Below are positions 18,257-28,050 of a DNA stretch of 64,000 nucleotides, in pieces. How positions within the stretch are numbered: the first letter of the stretch is position 1; each line of letters opens with the position of its first letter. The position numbers and the translations under genes were made by a program. The DNA comes from Planctomycetota bacterium (GTDB lineage Bacteria; Planctomycetota; GCA-2746535), in the NCBI GenBank assembly GCA_002746535.1, contig NVWA01000083.1, forward strand, positions 1 through 64,000, given 5' to 3'. The notes under the pieces were generated by a model. That model worked only from the letters and a program-made list of their open reading frames with translations. It was not told the DNA's origin and searched no databases.

Positions 18257-19753
18257 ATGGGTTTACGAATTAACAACAACATTGCTGCGTTAAACGCATC
18301 ACGCCAGCTGAGAGTTTCTAATGGGGCATTAAGCCAATCATTAGAACGATTATCAACTGGATTAAGAATCAACAGCGGTAAAGATGATCCTGCTGGTTTG
18401 ATTATATCAGAACAATTAAGAGCTCAAATTGCAGGTCTTAAACAAGCCGTAGTAAATGCACAGGATGCTATCAATTTAGTAGGTACTGCAGAAGGTTCAT
18501 TGGCTGAAGTATCAAATTTATTATTAAGTATCAGAAGAATTGCAATTGACTCAGCTAACACGGGTGCAATTGACCAAGACCAATTAGATGCGAATCAGTC
18601 TGAAATTGATTCTGCGGTCTTATCTATAAATAGAATTGCAAATACAACTCAATATGCCGGTAAAAAACTGTTGAATGGTACGGCAGGTTTCGAATTAGAA
18701 AACATTTCAAATGGAGTTAGTGATGTTAAAGTAGATCGCGCCGTATTTGGTAATGCTGAAACATTAAATGTGAAATATAAAATTAATCAACCAGCTCAAT
18801 TTGCAGAAGTTAGTGCTATTATTCCAGGCGGTTTATTGGCAGCGAATTCAATTGTGCAATTCACAGGGCCCAATGGTGGTCAACAAATATCATTTGGTGC
18901 GAATTCAACTATTGATGAAATAATTGAAACTGTACAGTCTTTAAAAGGAAATACTTCTGTAACTGCCAGGAAGGGAACTAATCCTGATGAAGTTATTTTT
19001 GTTTCTACAGATGTTGGTTCAGATCAAAGAATCGTCTTGAAAGATATTGATGGTGATGGATCTTTATTTGCGAATGGCGGTCCAGCTATTTTAGTTGGAA
19101 ATGGAGTAGATTTAGAAGGTACTGTAAATGGTGTATTAGCAAGTGGATTTAGAAATACACTAACAGTTGCAGGCCCACAATTTTCTGGAACATTAACTTT
19201 TGAATATAAATCAATTGTAGACTCAGCGATTGGAGCAACAGTCACTAGTGACATTGCTGCCGAAACTATCCCAAGTGGTGTATTAGATCCTGCTGATTCT
19301 GATGGTAGTTTTGATATCGTTACAGAAGGACTTGTTTTTCAATTAGGAGCTTTTACAGATCCTATTTTTCAAGACACAGTTGGAATCGGTGACGTTAATG
19401 CCTTTAATTTAGGTGTAAAACAAGGTCGTTTGTCTTCTATAATTGCCGGTGGTGAAAATAACGTTTCTAGAAATCCTGAACAAGCAACTAAAATTATTGA
19501 TGGAGCCATCAATGATATTGCAAAATTGAGAGCGAAATTGGGTTCGATTCAAAAAAATACTTTTGAGACAACAATTAGTTCTCTAGAAGTTTCAATCGAA
19601 AACTTAGTTGCCTCTGAATCTAGAATTAGAGATTTGGATTTCGCGGAAGAAACGGTTAACTTTACAAGAAACCAAATTCTTGTACAAGCAGGTACTTCAA
19701 TTGCTGCTCAAGCAAATGCTGCAACTCAATCAGTATTACAACTTTTACAATAA
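18257..19753 (+). CDS. fliC: Flagellin
   Basis: The 498-residue filament protein has the conserved D0/D1 ends: INNNIAALNASRQL at the start, RLSTGLRINSGKDDPAGL (about 35-52), and NFTRNQILVQAGTSIAAQAN...QLLQ at the C-terminus, the part read by the export apparatus. The middle (about 150-400) is a variable surface domain with hook-IN-like strands (VSAIIPGGLLAANSIVQFTG, QISFGANSTIDEIIETVQSL). No signal peptide is present, as export is by the flagellar type III apparatus. GGAGGA precedes the ATG. No other flagellar gene is in the window, so it is an orphan locus with its own promoter and terminator. Confidence 0.95.
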   Translation: MGLRINNNIAALNASRQLRVSNGALSQSLERLSTGLRINSGKDDPAGLIISEQLRAQIAGLKQAVVNAQDAINLVGTAEGSLAEVSNLLLSIRRIAIDSANTGAIDQDQLDANQSEIDSAVLSINRIANTTQYAGKKLLNGTAGFELENISNGVSDVKVDRAVFGNAETLNVKYKINQPAQFAEVSAIIPGGLLAANSIVQFTGPNGGQQISFGANSTIDEIIETVQSLKGNTSVTARKGTNPDEVIFVSTDVGSDQRIVLKDIDGDGSLFANGGPAILVGNGVDLEGTVNGVLASGFRNTLTVAGPQFSGTLTFEYKSIVDSAIGATVTSDIAAETIPSGVLDPADSDGSFDIVTEGLVFQLGAFTDPIFQDTVGIGDVNAFNLGVKQGRLSSIIAGGENNVSRNPEQATKIIDGAINDIAKLRAKLGSIQKNTFETTISSLEVSIENLVASESRIRDLDFAEETVNFTRNQILVQAGTSIAAQANAATQSVLQLLQ

Positions 19754-19763
19754 ATTTATTCTT

Positions 19764-19798
19764 AAAGTAAGGCAAATTAATTTTATTTGCCTTACTTT
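19764..19798 (+). terminator. Intrinsic-terminator-like hairpin after flagellin
   Basis: AAAGTAAGGCAAAT at 19764-19777 is the perfect reverse complement of ATTTGCCTTACTTT at 19785-19798, with a 7-base loop, starting 10 bases after the flagellin stop. The downstream arm ends in TTT. It probably ends transcription and protects the highly expressed mRNA. Confidence 0.75.
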
Positions 19799-19926
19799 AA
19801 CCCTTCTCTAAATAATTCCCGTTAGACCCTATTTGAAATTTTTTTTAACTAATTTTTACAATATTCTGACATCTTCAAAATAGATTTAATAATATCAGCA
19901 CAGTTAAACCTTTTAGGAGATGTATC

Positions 19927-20457
19927 GTGAAAAATTACACTTTATTTTTATTCATAACTTTTACTCTGATGTCGTTTAGTTTGATGGCTGGAGATAAAGA
20001 TGATGTAAAGACAGATCTTTTAAATAAAAATATTAGTTATAAAACGTTTCTAGAAAATGCCGTCAAAATAGAACCTTATCGAAAAAAGAGAAGAATCAAT
20101 GTCGAGAAATTTATCACATATTCAAAAGAGAAAAATACAATTGTACTTGATACGAGAAGTTTAAAGAATTTTAATGTTATCCATATAAAAGGTGCAAGGC
20201 ATTTAAGTTTCACTGAATTTGATGTAAAAAGTCTTGCAAAGATTATTCCGAATAAAAATACAAGAATTCTGATTTACTGTAACAATAACTTCAACACTAC
20301 AAATATAGCTCTGATTTCAAAGTCCGCCGGAGCTTCTTTAAATATTCCGACATTTATCCATTTATATACTTATGGGTATAAAAACATATATGAATTAGGC
20401 TCTTTGGTGTCTTTAAAAAATACAAAGCTAGAATTTGAAAAGGCGAAATTGAAATAG
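19927..20457 (+). CDS. Exported rhodanese-like domain protein
   Basis: GTG 19927 is the start, six bases after AGGAGA. A signal peptide (MKNYTLFLFITFTLMSFSLMA) precedes a single rhodanese-like domain (about 65-165): VLDTRSLKNFNVIHIKGARHL, then the active-site loop YCNNNFNTTN with the catalytic Cys, and GYKNIYELGSLV. It would act in the periplasm on sulfur carriers or simply bind anions. It is a small stand-alone gene; the 220-base spacer to the next gene suggests its own unit. Confidence 0.82.
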   Translation: MKNYTLFLFITFTLMSFSLMAGDKDDVKTDLLNKNISYKTFLENAVKIEPYRKKRRINVEKFITYSKEKNTIVLDTRSLKNFNVIHIKGARHLSFTEFDVKSLAKIIPNKNTRILIYCNNNFNTTNIALISKSAGASLNIPTFIHLYTYGYKNIYELGSLVSLKNTKLEFEKAKLK

Positions 20458-20678
20458 ATTAAAATGTTAAAGATTATTGATTACGTCTCATTCTAGCTGA
20501 AGAAATTGACTTAATTGAAACTTTTTGTACTATCCTACCTAATAAAATTTATCATTTTTAATTTCATGAAGACCTGTCAGATAAATAAAATGAACTTATA
20601 TTTTTAGTTTACGTAGAAAATATAGGTTAGGTTTTTTTTTGTGGTGTCTTGCATGAATTAAATGTTATTTGAGGGGTT

Positions 20679-21608
20679 GTGCTATTGAAGGAATCTATTC
20701 AGCGAATCATTGATCAGTTAAATAGTGTTGTTATGGGTGGTCATGATGCTAGTTATTTATTATTAGTAGGGCTGATGGCAAGAGGACATATCTTAATTCA
20801 AGATGAGCCAGGCCTAGGGAAAACAACATTAGTAAAAGCACTCGCAAACTCTTTGGCGGGAACATTTAAAAGAATCCAATTTACTCCTGATTTACTTCCA
20901 GCAGATATATTGGGGTATAATATTTACGATCAATCGACGCAGAAGTTTAAATTTATTGATGGACCAATATTTGCCAACTTTATTTTGGCTGATGAAATTA
21001 ACCGAGCATCGCCAAGAACACAAAGTGCGATGTTGGAGACCATGAATGAGTCTCAAGTTACAATTGATGGTGAAACCAGACATTTAAGCAAACTTTTCAA
21101 TGTGATCGCCACGCAAAATGATTTATATTCCACAGGAACATTCCCTTTGCCAGAACCTCAATTGGATCGTTTTATGTTGAGTTTCAGAATTGGCATTCCA
21201 AGTCATGCAATTCAAAATAATATTCTGTTATCACATGCCAATTCTAAACCGTCCTTATCAGTCAATGCTGTCTTATCTGAAGAAGAAATAATTAGTATGC
21301 AAGAGGATGTAGACAAAGTTTTTGTGAAAGATAATGTTGCCAATTATATAATTGATTTATCAGAAGCTACTCGTTCTTCAAATAAATTAGTCAACGGAGT
21401 TTCCATTAGAGCTTCTATTTCTTTGATGAAAGCAGCTCAAGCATGTGCTTACATTGATGAGCGCGATTCGGTTTACCCTGATGACATTAAAAAGCTCATT
21501 AAACCTGTTTTTAGCCATAGATTAAAAGTTAAAAGAATGGCAACAGTTAAGAAAAATTTAGTTGATGATATTTTAGATGATATCTTAAATAAAATAAAGG
21601 TGCCGTGA
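20679..21608 (+). CDS. MoxR-family AAA+ ATPase
   Basis: The 309-residue ATPase has Walker A DEPGLGKTT (about 43-51), the MoxR signature RIQFTPDLLPADILG, Walker B LADEINRASPRTQSAMLE, sensor 1 ATQND and GTFPLPEPQLDRF. MoxR ATPases act as chaperones that assemble or activate cofactor- or von-Willebrand-type partner proteins. It is followed by DUF58 and transglutaminase genes, the standard trio. The annotated start is GTG 20679 only two bases after GAGGGG; TTG 20685, eight bases after it, may be the true start. Its paralogue at 29536 heads the Bat operon. Confidence 0.92.
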   Translation: MLLKESIQRIIDQLNSVVMGGHDASYLLLVGLMARGHILIQDEPGLGKTTLVKALANSLAGTFKRIQFTPDLLPADILGYNIYDQSTQKFKFIDGPIFANFILADEINRASPRTQSAMLETMNESQVTIDGETRHLSKLFNVIATQNDLYSTGTFPLPEPQLDRFMLSFRIGIPSHAIQNNILLSHANSKPSLSVNAVLSEEEIISMQEDVDKVFVKDNVANYIIDLSEATRSSNKLVNGVSIRASISLMKAAQACAYIDERDSVYPDDIKKLIKPVFSHRLKVKRMATVKKNLVDDILDDILNKIKVP

Positions 21609-21636
21609 TTAATCTTTTTCTTTTTGGGAATAAAGG

Positions 21637-22764
21637 TTGCTAAATAAAATAATATTAAAAATTAAAAAAAAATTTAGCTTGCCTGGTTTTACGACTAGGG
21701 GTGTTTTCTTTTCTTTATTGTGTTTTTCAATGTTAGCATTCTCGATTAAATGGGATGATTCCATTCTATTTCAATTATCCATTTTTGGATTATTAGTTTT
21801 ATTTGGATCATTTGGATTTTCCTACATAAACTTTATTGGTATTACCCTAGATAGAGAAACACCTGATCAGGTTTACGCTAAAGAACCGTTTGATATTCAA
21901 TTGAATCTAAATAATAGTAAACGTGCTGTTGATAGTTTTTTTATTATGATATTTGATAGTTTGCATCACAGTGATCAAAAAGGAAGTTTCCTTTATAGCT
22001 ACGTACCTTCAAAAGAAACTATGACCCAAAAGTTTAAATCGATGATTCCTCGCAGAGGTGAGTATTATAATTTTACGATTAATCTTGCTTCTCATTTTCC
22101 TTTTGGGTTTTTTAGTCATAGTATTGAATGTTCATATGAAAGTCCCATTACAGTATTCCCATCACCCATGGATCAAGTAACCATGCTCAATATATTAAAG
22201 GTTAGAAATGGTCAGGCATCAGCCTCATTAGCAGGAGATAAAGTCACTGTGGGAGATTTTAGAGGGCTGAGTCCATTTTATCCTGGTGCATCTATAAAAA
22301 TGATTCATTGGCCGGCATCAATTAGAACGGGTGAATTGGTAATTCGTGAAATGGAGGCGAGTCATCTAGAAGCATCGGTTTTAATTGTTCATAGTTTATA
22401 TCCAAGTAGAGGTAGTAAAAAAAATAGTAAAAGTTTTGAAAAGCTTCTGCAATTCATTGTGAGTTATTCCTTGTATTCATCTTCGATATCTACAGAGTTT
22501 ATATTGGCGGCTTCATTTTTTGATTGGGAGCCAATATATGTCAAGCCGGGTACGGACGATCTTCTTAAAGTATTGACATTGTTAGCTAGTGCTAAAGAAA
22601 AGAGAGAAGGGGATGCGACGCCACTAAAGAATGTATGTGACTCATTTCAATATTATAAAAATGTAGCGGCCATCAGTAACGTTCCTAAAGAGAATTGGGA
22701 ATATGAAGTAGGATCAGAATTTCCAAGTATTTTGTGTTCTGATATGACAGGTGCTGTTGAATGA
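21637..22764 (+). CDS. DUF58-domain membrane protein
   Basis: Two membrane helices near the N-terminus (about 20-60) are followed by a beta region and the DUF58 signature GDFRGLSPFYPGASIKMIHWPASIRTGELVIREME (residues 204-238; key Phe-Arg, Pro-Gly, His-Trp and Arg-Glu). DUF58 proteins carry a von-Willebrand-A-like core and work with MoxR ATPases. TTG 21637 is the likely start, six bases after GGGAA. The stop overlaps the next ATG by four bases (ATGA), so translation of the transglutaminase is coupled. Confidence 0.88.
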   Translation: MLNKIILKIKKKFSLPGFTTRGVFFSLLCFSMLAFSIKWDDSILFQLSIFGLLVLFGSFGFSYINFIGITLDRETPDQVYAKEPFDIQLNLNNSKRAVDSFFIMIFDSLHHSDQKGSFLYSYVPSKETMTQKFKSMIPRRGEYYNFTINLASHFPFGFFSHSIECSYESPITVFPSPMDQVTMLNILKVRNGQASASLAGDKVTVGDFRGLSPFYPGASIKMIHWPASIRTGELVIREMEASHLEASVLIVHSLYPSRGSKKNSKSFEKLLQFIVSYSLYSSSISTEFILAASFFDWEPIYVKPGTDDLLKVLTLLASAKEKREGDATPLKNVCDSFQYYKNVAAISNVPKENWEYEVGSEFPSILCSDMTGAVE

Positions 22765-24857
22765 ATGATATACATCTAAAAAATGGCATTATTCTTTTTG
22801 CAATGGCAACACTAGAGATCTTCATTGTTAGTTTGCTTTCGGACTTTCCTGTAAATTTATTAATTAGCATGACTTTATTTCTTGTCTATATTGTTTCAGC
22901 TTTATTTATTAAAAGATTAAAAAAAATATCAGTTCTAAATTATTTTATGCTATTTCTCATGATATTTAATGGGCTCTTTTTTATTGGTAGGTCATTGGCT
23001 TACATTGATTACATTATTTTATTTCATGGTTATTGTTTTGTAATTGAATTTGCTGGATTACGTGGAAAAAATACACTAGGGCGATTTAAAATTTTATCTT
23101 CATCAAGATTTAGATACAGCACTAGTTTCTTCCTTTGTTTAGTTCCTGTTTATTGGTCGATGAACGGTAGTATTTTGAATCAAATGTTGGGCTTTTTAGT
23201 ACTTTTAATTTCATTTGGACTTTTTGTATTAGATGTCAAAAACAGGCGGTCCTATCGGAAATCAATTTCCTATTCTCTATTTGCGATTCTGTTTCTAATC
23301 ATTTCTTTGTCATTTTTATTATCATCCTTTAGTAAAGTTGTCATGGTGGACATAAAACAACGCATGAATAACCAGCGATATCAATCTACTAGTAAAAAGA
23401 CGAAAAGACCTGGTTCTTCTAGCCAAAGAACAATTGGGTATTCTGATGATTTAACATTGAGTAAGAAAGTAGATTTAAAGAAAGAACATTATATTGATGT
23501 TTATATGAAGCTTGTGGATAAAAATGATTTTCAGCACATTCAGCCCAATCGTATTTATTTAAAAGGGGCTTCACTCGATACGTTTAAAAATAATCGTTGG
23601 TCGAATAAAATTAAAGAAAAAGTCCTTTTGCAAGATGGAGTCGATAATCTACCAGATGGAATCATTAGAGTTCAGAAGACACCAACTAGAGTTAAGGCAA
23701 TAGAGCATGAAGTCTTTCAAGAGACTAACTCAAATGGCAATTTATTAGCTATGCCAAATATAATATCTTTGAAAGTTGATAAGATAAAAAAGGCTGCAAA
23801 TGATTCCTATTATTTCCCTGAAGGTAATTACCCAAACCTTAAATACACGGTGACTTCTGGTTATATTAAGTTTAATGACATTGATGATTATAAATTTAAA
23901 GTTGGCAATAAGAAAAAAAGATTTCTTTCATTAGAAGATGAAATTAGTCTTAAAATTAAAGCAACGACTAGAAGTATTATAAGTATGAAAAGTTCTGATG
24001 CCGATAAAATCGAATCTGTTTTATATTATTTCAAACAAAATTTCAGATATTCATTGAAAGTAATTAATAAAAAGAATTTGGATCCACTTGAAAATTTCTT
24101 TTATCATGAAAAAAAAGGGCATTGTGAATTATTTGCTTCTGCCTGTGTAATTATGCTTAGGTCAGTAGGGATCCCATCAAGATTATGTGTTGGTTACTAT
24201 GGCGGTGATTATGATGATGATAAAGATATTTTTATCTTCTATACTGATCAAGCACATGCCTGGGTTGAAGTGTATTCGGAAAATTATGGATGGTTTGTTG
24301 TTGATACGTCACCTGCTACTGTAAGTAATTTAGTATTGCATGGTGAGAATAGAAGTGCTTTGGAGAACTTTTTTGATGAAAACAGGTTCAACAATATGGG
24401 GTCTAGTAATAGTACCATATTTGGAAATATATTGAGTAGAGAAGGGTTCAAAGGAGTCTTTAAAATTATATCTAAATTGATTAGATCCTATCCTGTCATA
24501 GCCATCAATTTAGCTTTGTTAACTTGGCCTATAAGCTTTTTCCTTACAAGTTGGTTTCTTGGATTTTTTCGACCGGATCAAAATAGGAGAAATCGTCTAT
24601 CCAAAAAAACACCTGATTATATAAAATATTTATATCAAACATTTGGTGGATTTAAAAAAGGTCAGACTCTAATAGAGTATGTTCAGCAATTAAAAATTAG
24701 AGAAAAAATTAGTGACACTGAGTTAGATGATTTATTGCATTATTATTATGAAACTCGATATGAAAAAAGAGACGCCTCTAAAGATCTTGAGAAAACCTTT
24801 TCAGCTTTAATCTCAAAGCTTAAACAAAAGATAAAAGATGAAGTTCCTGTGGTTTAA
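22761..24857 (+). CDS. TgpA-like membrane transglutaminase-fold protein
   Basis: The 698-residue protein has about six membrane helices in the first 200 residues, an extracytoplasmic domain with a complete transglutaminase-like triad (Cys455 in KKGHCELFAS, His499 in AHAWVEVY, Asp515 in WFVVDTSPA), then one membrane helix near 590 and a cytoplasmic tail. This matches TgpA/DUF3488-transglutaminase proteins that pair with MoxR and DUF58. The substrate is unknown; essential periplasmic protein processing was shown for the Pseudomonas relative. The gene ends two bases before a REPIN-like double hairpin. Confidence 0.87.
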   Translation: MNDIHLKNGIILFAMATLEIFIVSLLSDFPVNLLISMTLFLVYIVSALFIKRLKKISVLNYFMLFLMIFNGLFFIGRSLAYIDYIILFHGYCFVIEFAGLRGKNTLGRFKILSSSRFRYSTSFFLCLVPVYWSMNGSILNQMLGFLVLLISFGLFVLDVKNRRSYRKSISYSLFAILFLIISLSFLLSSFSKVVMVDIKQRMNNQRYQSTSKKTKRPGSSSQRTIGYSDDLTLSKKVDLKKEHYIDVYMKLVDKNDFQHIQPNRIYLKGASLDTFKNNRWSNKIKEKVLLQDGVDNLPDGIIRVQKTPTRVKAIEHEVFQETNSNGNLLAMPNIISLKVDKIKKAANDSYYFPEGNYPNLKYTVTSGYIKFNDIDDYKFKVGNKKKRFLSLEDEISLKIKATTRSIISMKSSDADKIESVLYYFKQNFRYSLKVINKKNLDPLENFFYHEKKGHCELFASACVIMLRSVGIPSRLCVGYYGGDYDDDKDIFIFYTDQAHAWVEVYSENYGWFVVDTSPATVSNLVLHGENRSALENFFDENRFNNMGSSNSTIFGNILSREGFKGVFKIISKLIRSYPVIAINLALLTWPISFFLTSWFLGFFRPDQNRRNRLSKKTPDYIKYLYQTFGGFKKGQTLIEYVQQLKIREKISDTELDDLLHYYYETRYEKRDASKDLEKTFSALISKLKQKIKDEVPVV

Positions 24858-24858
24858 A

Positions 24859-25016
24859 CTGTAGGTTGGGCTGAGTAATGCGAAGCCCAACATTTCTTGT
24901 AAGAATAATCTTTCTGTCGAAGATGATCTTGAATTAAGAAATAATATTTCTATCAAATAGTTTAAACATAAGGACCCTTATATGTTAGGCTTCGCATTAC
25001 TCAGCCCAATCTACAG
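24859..25016. repeat. REPIN-like element: two inverted REP arms of 35 bp
   Basis: The 35-base arms 24859-24893 and 24982-25016 are reverse complements with two mismatches. Each arm itself folds (TTGGGCT...AAGCCCAA around GAGTAATGCG). The core GTAGGTTGGGCTGAG...CGAAGCCCAAC has the pattern of REP sequences seen in many genomes near RAYT transposases. It fills the gap between two converging genes, where it may stop transcription from both sides. Assignment as a REPIN is by structure and resemblance. Confidence 0.75.
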
Positions 25017-25032
25017 CTATTACCTTTTTGTT

Positions 25033-27885
25033 TTACAATTTATTGGTAACGCTTTTGTGATATTTTATTTTCATTGAAACTATTCTGCCATTGCCATGAT
25101 CTGAAATGAAAATTCTTTTATCTGTATGTGTAGCAGTGTAACAAGCATAAAATAAAGATAACCCATCTCCTGGTAATGGTACTTTGCTTTTTTTACCTGA
25201 AGAGTCAACATTTCCTGGAACGCCAAGTCTAGTTATGAGGTTTCCATTTGAATCAACAATAGAAACGCTGTAATAGTATGGTTCAGGAACGATCGAACGG
25301 GCGTATAAATCCAAAGAGAACCTTGAGAACCAACATGCGCAACCGCCACCAGCTCTTGGTTCACTAAAACCTGCATAACCTACGCCACCATAAAACCATT
25401 CGGCATTATCAACCCACATTCCTTTTATATCTTGATTTCTTTTTGGTTGAGCTCCTGATGCTAGTGGTATCGGAGCTTTTTTACTAGATGAAATAAACTT
25501 TACTTTGCCTGGTTTTATTTTTGTTAACGTTTCAGACATATAGTCAAAATATGATTTATTGTCGGCCATTTTTCTGGTAGGTGTATGCATGAAATATATA
25601 TTGTCATTTTTATCCATATGGACGCCATCAATTTGAGCCACACCTGGTGCTACGTCAGCGTAAATCATTTTACCGTGTTTATCCCAGACATGAATGCAAG
25701 GTACTGTTGCACCTGATATTCTTCCTCCATATTGAGTAGGATTGTAAGATTGTGACGGAACAACCTTTTTACCTTTAGATTTATAATGTCCTTGTGAAAT
25801 GCCGACAAATCTATAGGCACACGAGGCAATAATATTACCTTTGGGTGAGATTGAAATTCCACCTTGGTGAAAACAAACAGGTGATTTCGCAGGTAAGCTT
25901 ATCGCTGAAATAGAAGGGGCGTATTTGCCATTAATGCTATCGCCAATGGCCTTTGTCTCGACACCATAATCAAATGGGATTTCTTTCCAGGTGTTTATAT
26001 CATAACGAACAATTCTATTGGTGTTTCTCAGATAAACATAGCCATTCAAATCAAAAGCACCTTCCATAGCATTGAAGGGTAAAGGAATAACATTAATTTT
26101 TTCAGTTTCAGGATCTACTTCAACCCACCATTTTGAAGATTTGCCGGTTGGACCACTATCTGGTTCTCCTATATATAATTTTCCAGAAACAGGGTTAACA
26201 TATAATCGTTGTAAGGCATTATAAGCAGGTGCACATCTTACGATTGCTTTTTTAGCAATTTTACCAAAGTCTCTGATGACAACATATTTGCCTTTTACTT
26301 CTTGAATAAGTTTAATTCCTGAGTTTGCCCATGACGTTTTTGTACCACCATCACCGGGGTGCACGCCAGTAGCTTCATTGTTTCTACATTCTAATCCGAT
26401 CCATATAGTTACTTTATCACCCCATGGATCAATTTCGCCATAATAATTAAGGGCACTTGTAAGTCCGATGTAGTGTTTGAATCGATCTCTGAATCCAATA
26501 ATGGGTAATTCTTTTTCTGATATTTTTGTAGGATTATCGAAAGGTTTGAAGATTGTGAGTTTTGGTTGTTTAGTATATTTAGCACCTTTCATTAATTCGT
26601 AAGAGGGTATCACCCATGAAAACACATAGATGTCGCCATTTCGCTCGTTAATTCTAACTTGAGCTGGTCTAAAAACCTTTATGGCTTTTAAGAATTTTCC
26701 TTCAGGTGTGAATACTTGAATACGATCATTAGCATAATCACTAACATAGACTCTTCCTTTTGAATCACAAGCTACAGAGCTGGCATTTTTGAATTCCCCA
26801 GGATTTGTACCAGATCCTGCTGCTCTTCCATTTTCAGCACTAATTTTACCTACAAATATTTTAGCATCACCCTCACCAGCATAGGGCATTCTTAATACTC
26901 CATGCATGCAATCTGAATTATATTTATATCGATAAGCAAAGCCTGTTAAATAGACCCATTTTTTATCTGGGCTAATGGCTGAACTAGTCGCGCCTACTAT
27001 ATTGAATTTATTTTGTCTGGCTCGAAATTTAAATGTTGCGCTAGCCTTACCACCTTCTAGATTTAATCCTCCCGTCGTACCATCAGTTGCTAAACGATTC
27101 AGTTTTAGATAGGCTAGAGCAATAGATTTTCCTCTAACAGACATTGTTGTGGCTGCCCAGCCTTTACGTCCCATTTGGTCATTTATGCTGGCATTGTTTC
27201 CTGATGTTAAGAGTGTTTGTTGATACATACTTTGTTTTAAAGCTCTTGTTTCGCCCTGGGGAAATTTCTTCATTCGTAGGCCTTTAATATTTTTATAGGT
27301 ACCTGCCGCAAATGGATGGACAGTTTTTAAATATTTCCCACTATGGTCATATTGTTTAATGGTATCGATACCTGCTCCTTCGTATACAAATACACCTTCT
27401 TTTGATGATTCAATTCTTGGACAGACTTGTGATATTCTTTTGTATGGAGACCAAAAAAGATTTTTTTCAAATACAGGATTGATTCCTAATGATACTCTTA
27501 TGCTTAATCGGTTTCTGTTTTCTAGGTATCTTGCTTGATCATCTTTACCATTCCAAATTACAGATTGTTTTTTTGAATTTTTTTGAAATGGTTTGGGAGC
27601 ATTTTTTCCTAGAACTCCAGAAGCTAAGTGTCTTAGAATTTTTCCTTGTTCATCTTCGATAGCGATGGTGACATCGCAATATCCTTTTGTTGTGAAATTA
27701 ATTTTAATTTTATCACCACTGCCACTAATTTTTGGTGCAACAACAAATTCATAAATCTCTTCTCTTTTTACTTTAAACTCTTCCAATGCATCTGCCAACA
27801 AAGTCTGATTTGCATAGAACACAATAGATAAAATGAAGATTAATTTAATTTTATTGAGAAATTTGATGCAATCTTTTAATGACAT
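25033..27885 (-). CDS. Secreted NHL-repeat/beta-propeller protein with FlgD-like Ig domain
   Basis: The 950-residue product has a signal peptide (first about 30 residues, through ANQTLLADA), then a FlgD-type Ig module (VTIAIEDEQGKILRHLASG ... SVIWNGKDDQARYL, about 70-125), then repeats of NHL/SMP-30 propeller strands (VACDSKGRVYVSDYANDRIQVFTPEGKFL, residues 370-398) and more strands to the end (RIFISDHGNGRIVSMKI). Such large exported propellers are frequent in PVC bacteria; the function is unknown, perhaps polymer binding or hydrolysis. AGGAGA precedes the ATG. It converges with the transglutaminase operon. Confidence 0.75.
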   Translation of the reverse strand: MSLKDCIKFLNKIKLIFILSIVFYANQTLLADALEEFKVKREEIYEFVVAPKISGSGDKIKINFTTKGYCDVTIAIEDEQGKILRHLASGVLGKNAPKPFQKNSKKQSVIWNGKDDQARYLENRNRLSIRVSLGINPVFEKNLFWSPYKRISQVCPRIESSKEGVFVYEGAGIDTIKQYDHSGKYLKTVHPFAAGTYKNIKGLRMKKFPQGETRALKQSMYQQTLLTSGNNASINDQMGRKGWAATTMSVRGKSIALAYLKLNRLATDGTTGGLNLEGGKASATFKFRARQNKFNIVGATSSAISPDKKWVYLTGFAYRYKYNSDCMHGVLRMPYAGEGDAKIFVGKISAENGRAAGSGTNPGEFKNASSVACDSKGRVYVSDYANDRIQVFTPEGKFLKAIKVFRPAQVRINERNGDIYVFSWVIPSYELMKGAKYTKQPKLTIFKPFDNPTKISEKELPIIGFRDRFKHYIGLTSALNYYGEIDPWGDKVTIWIGLECRNNEATGVHPGDGGTKTSWANSGIKLIQEVKGKYVVIRDFGKIAKKAIVRCAPAYNALQRLYVNPVSGKLYIGEPDSGPTGKSSKWWVEVDPETEKINVIPLPFNAMEGAFDLNGYVYLRNTNRIVRYDINTWKEIPFDYGVETKAIGDSINGKYAPSISAISLPAKSPVCFHQGGISISPKGNIIASCAYRFVGISQGHYKSKGKKVVPSQSYNPTQYGGRISGATVPCIHVWDKHGKMIYADVAPGVAQIDGVHMDKNDNIYFMHTPTRKMADNKSYFDYMSETLTKIKPGKVKFISSSKKAPIPLASGAQPKRNQDIKGMWVDNAEWFYGGVGYAGFSEPRAGGGCACWFSRFSLDLYARSIVPEPYYYSVSIVDSNGNLITRLGVPGNVDSSGKKSKVPLPGDGLSLFYACYTATHTDKRIFISDHGNGRIVSMKIKYHKSVTNKL

Positions 27886-28050
27886 TTTTATCTCCTAGTG
27901 GGGAAGTATTTTATAGTAAATTGAATTAATTTTAGGCAGGTATAACTAGTATTAAAACTTGATTATACACAAATATTTAATTGGGTAAATAACTTTATTA
28001 CCGGTATAATGCCATGTGAAACACTAGTGAAACATAATGTTAAAGGGCTT

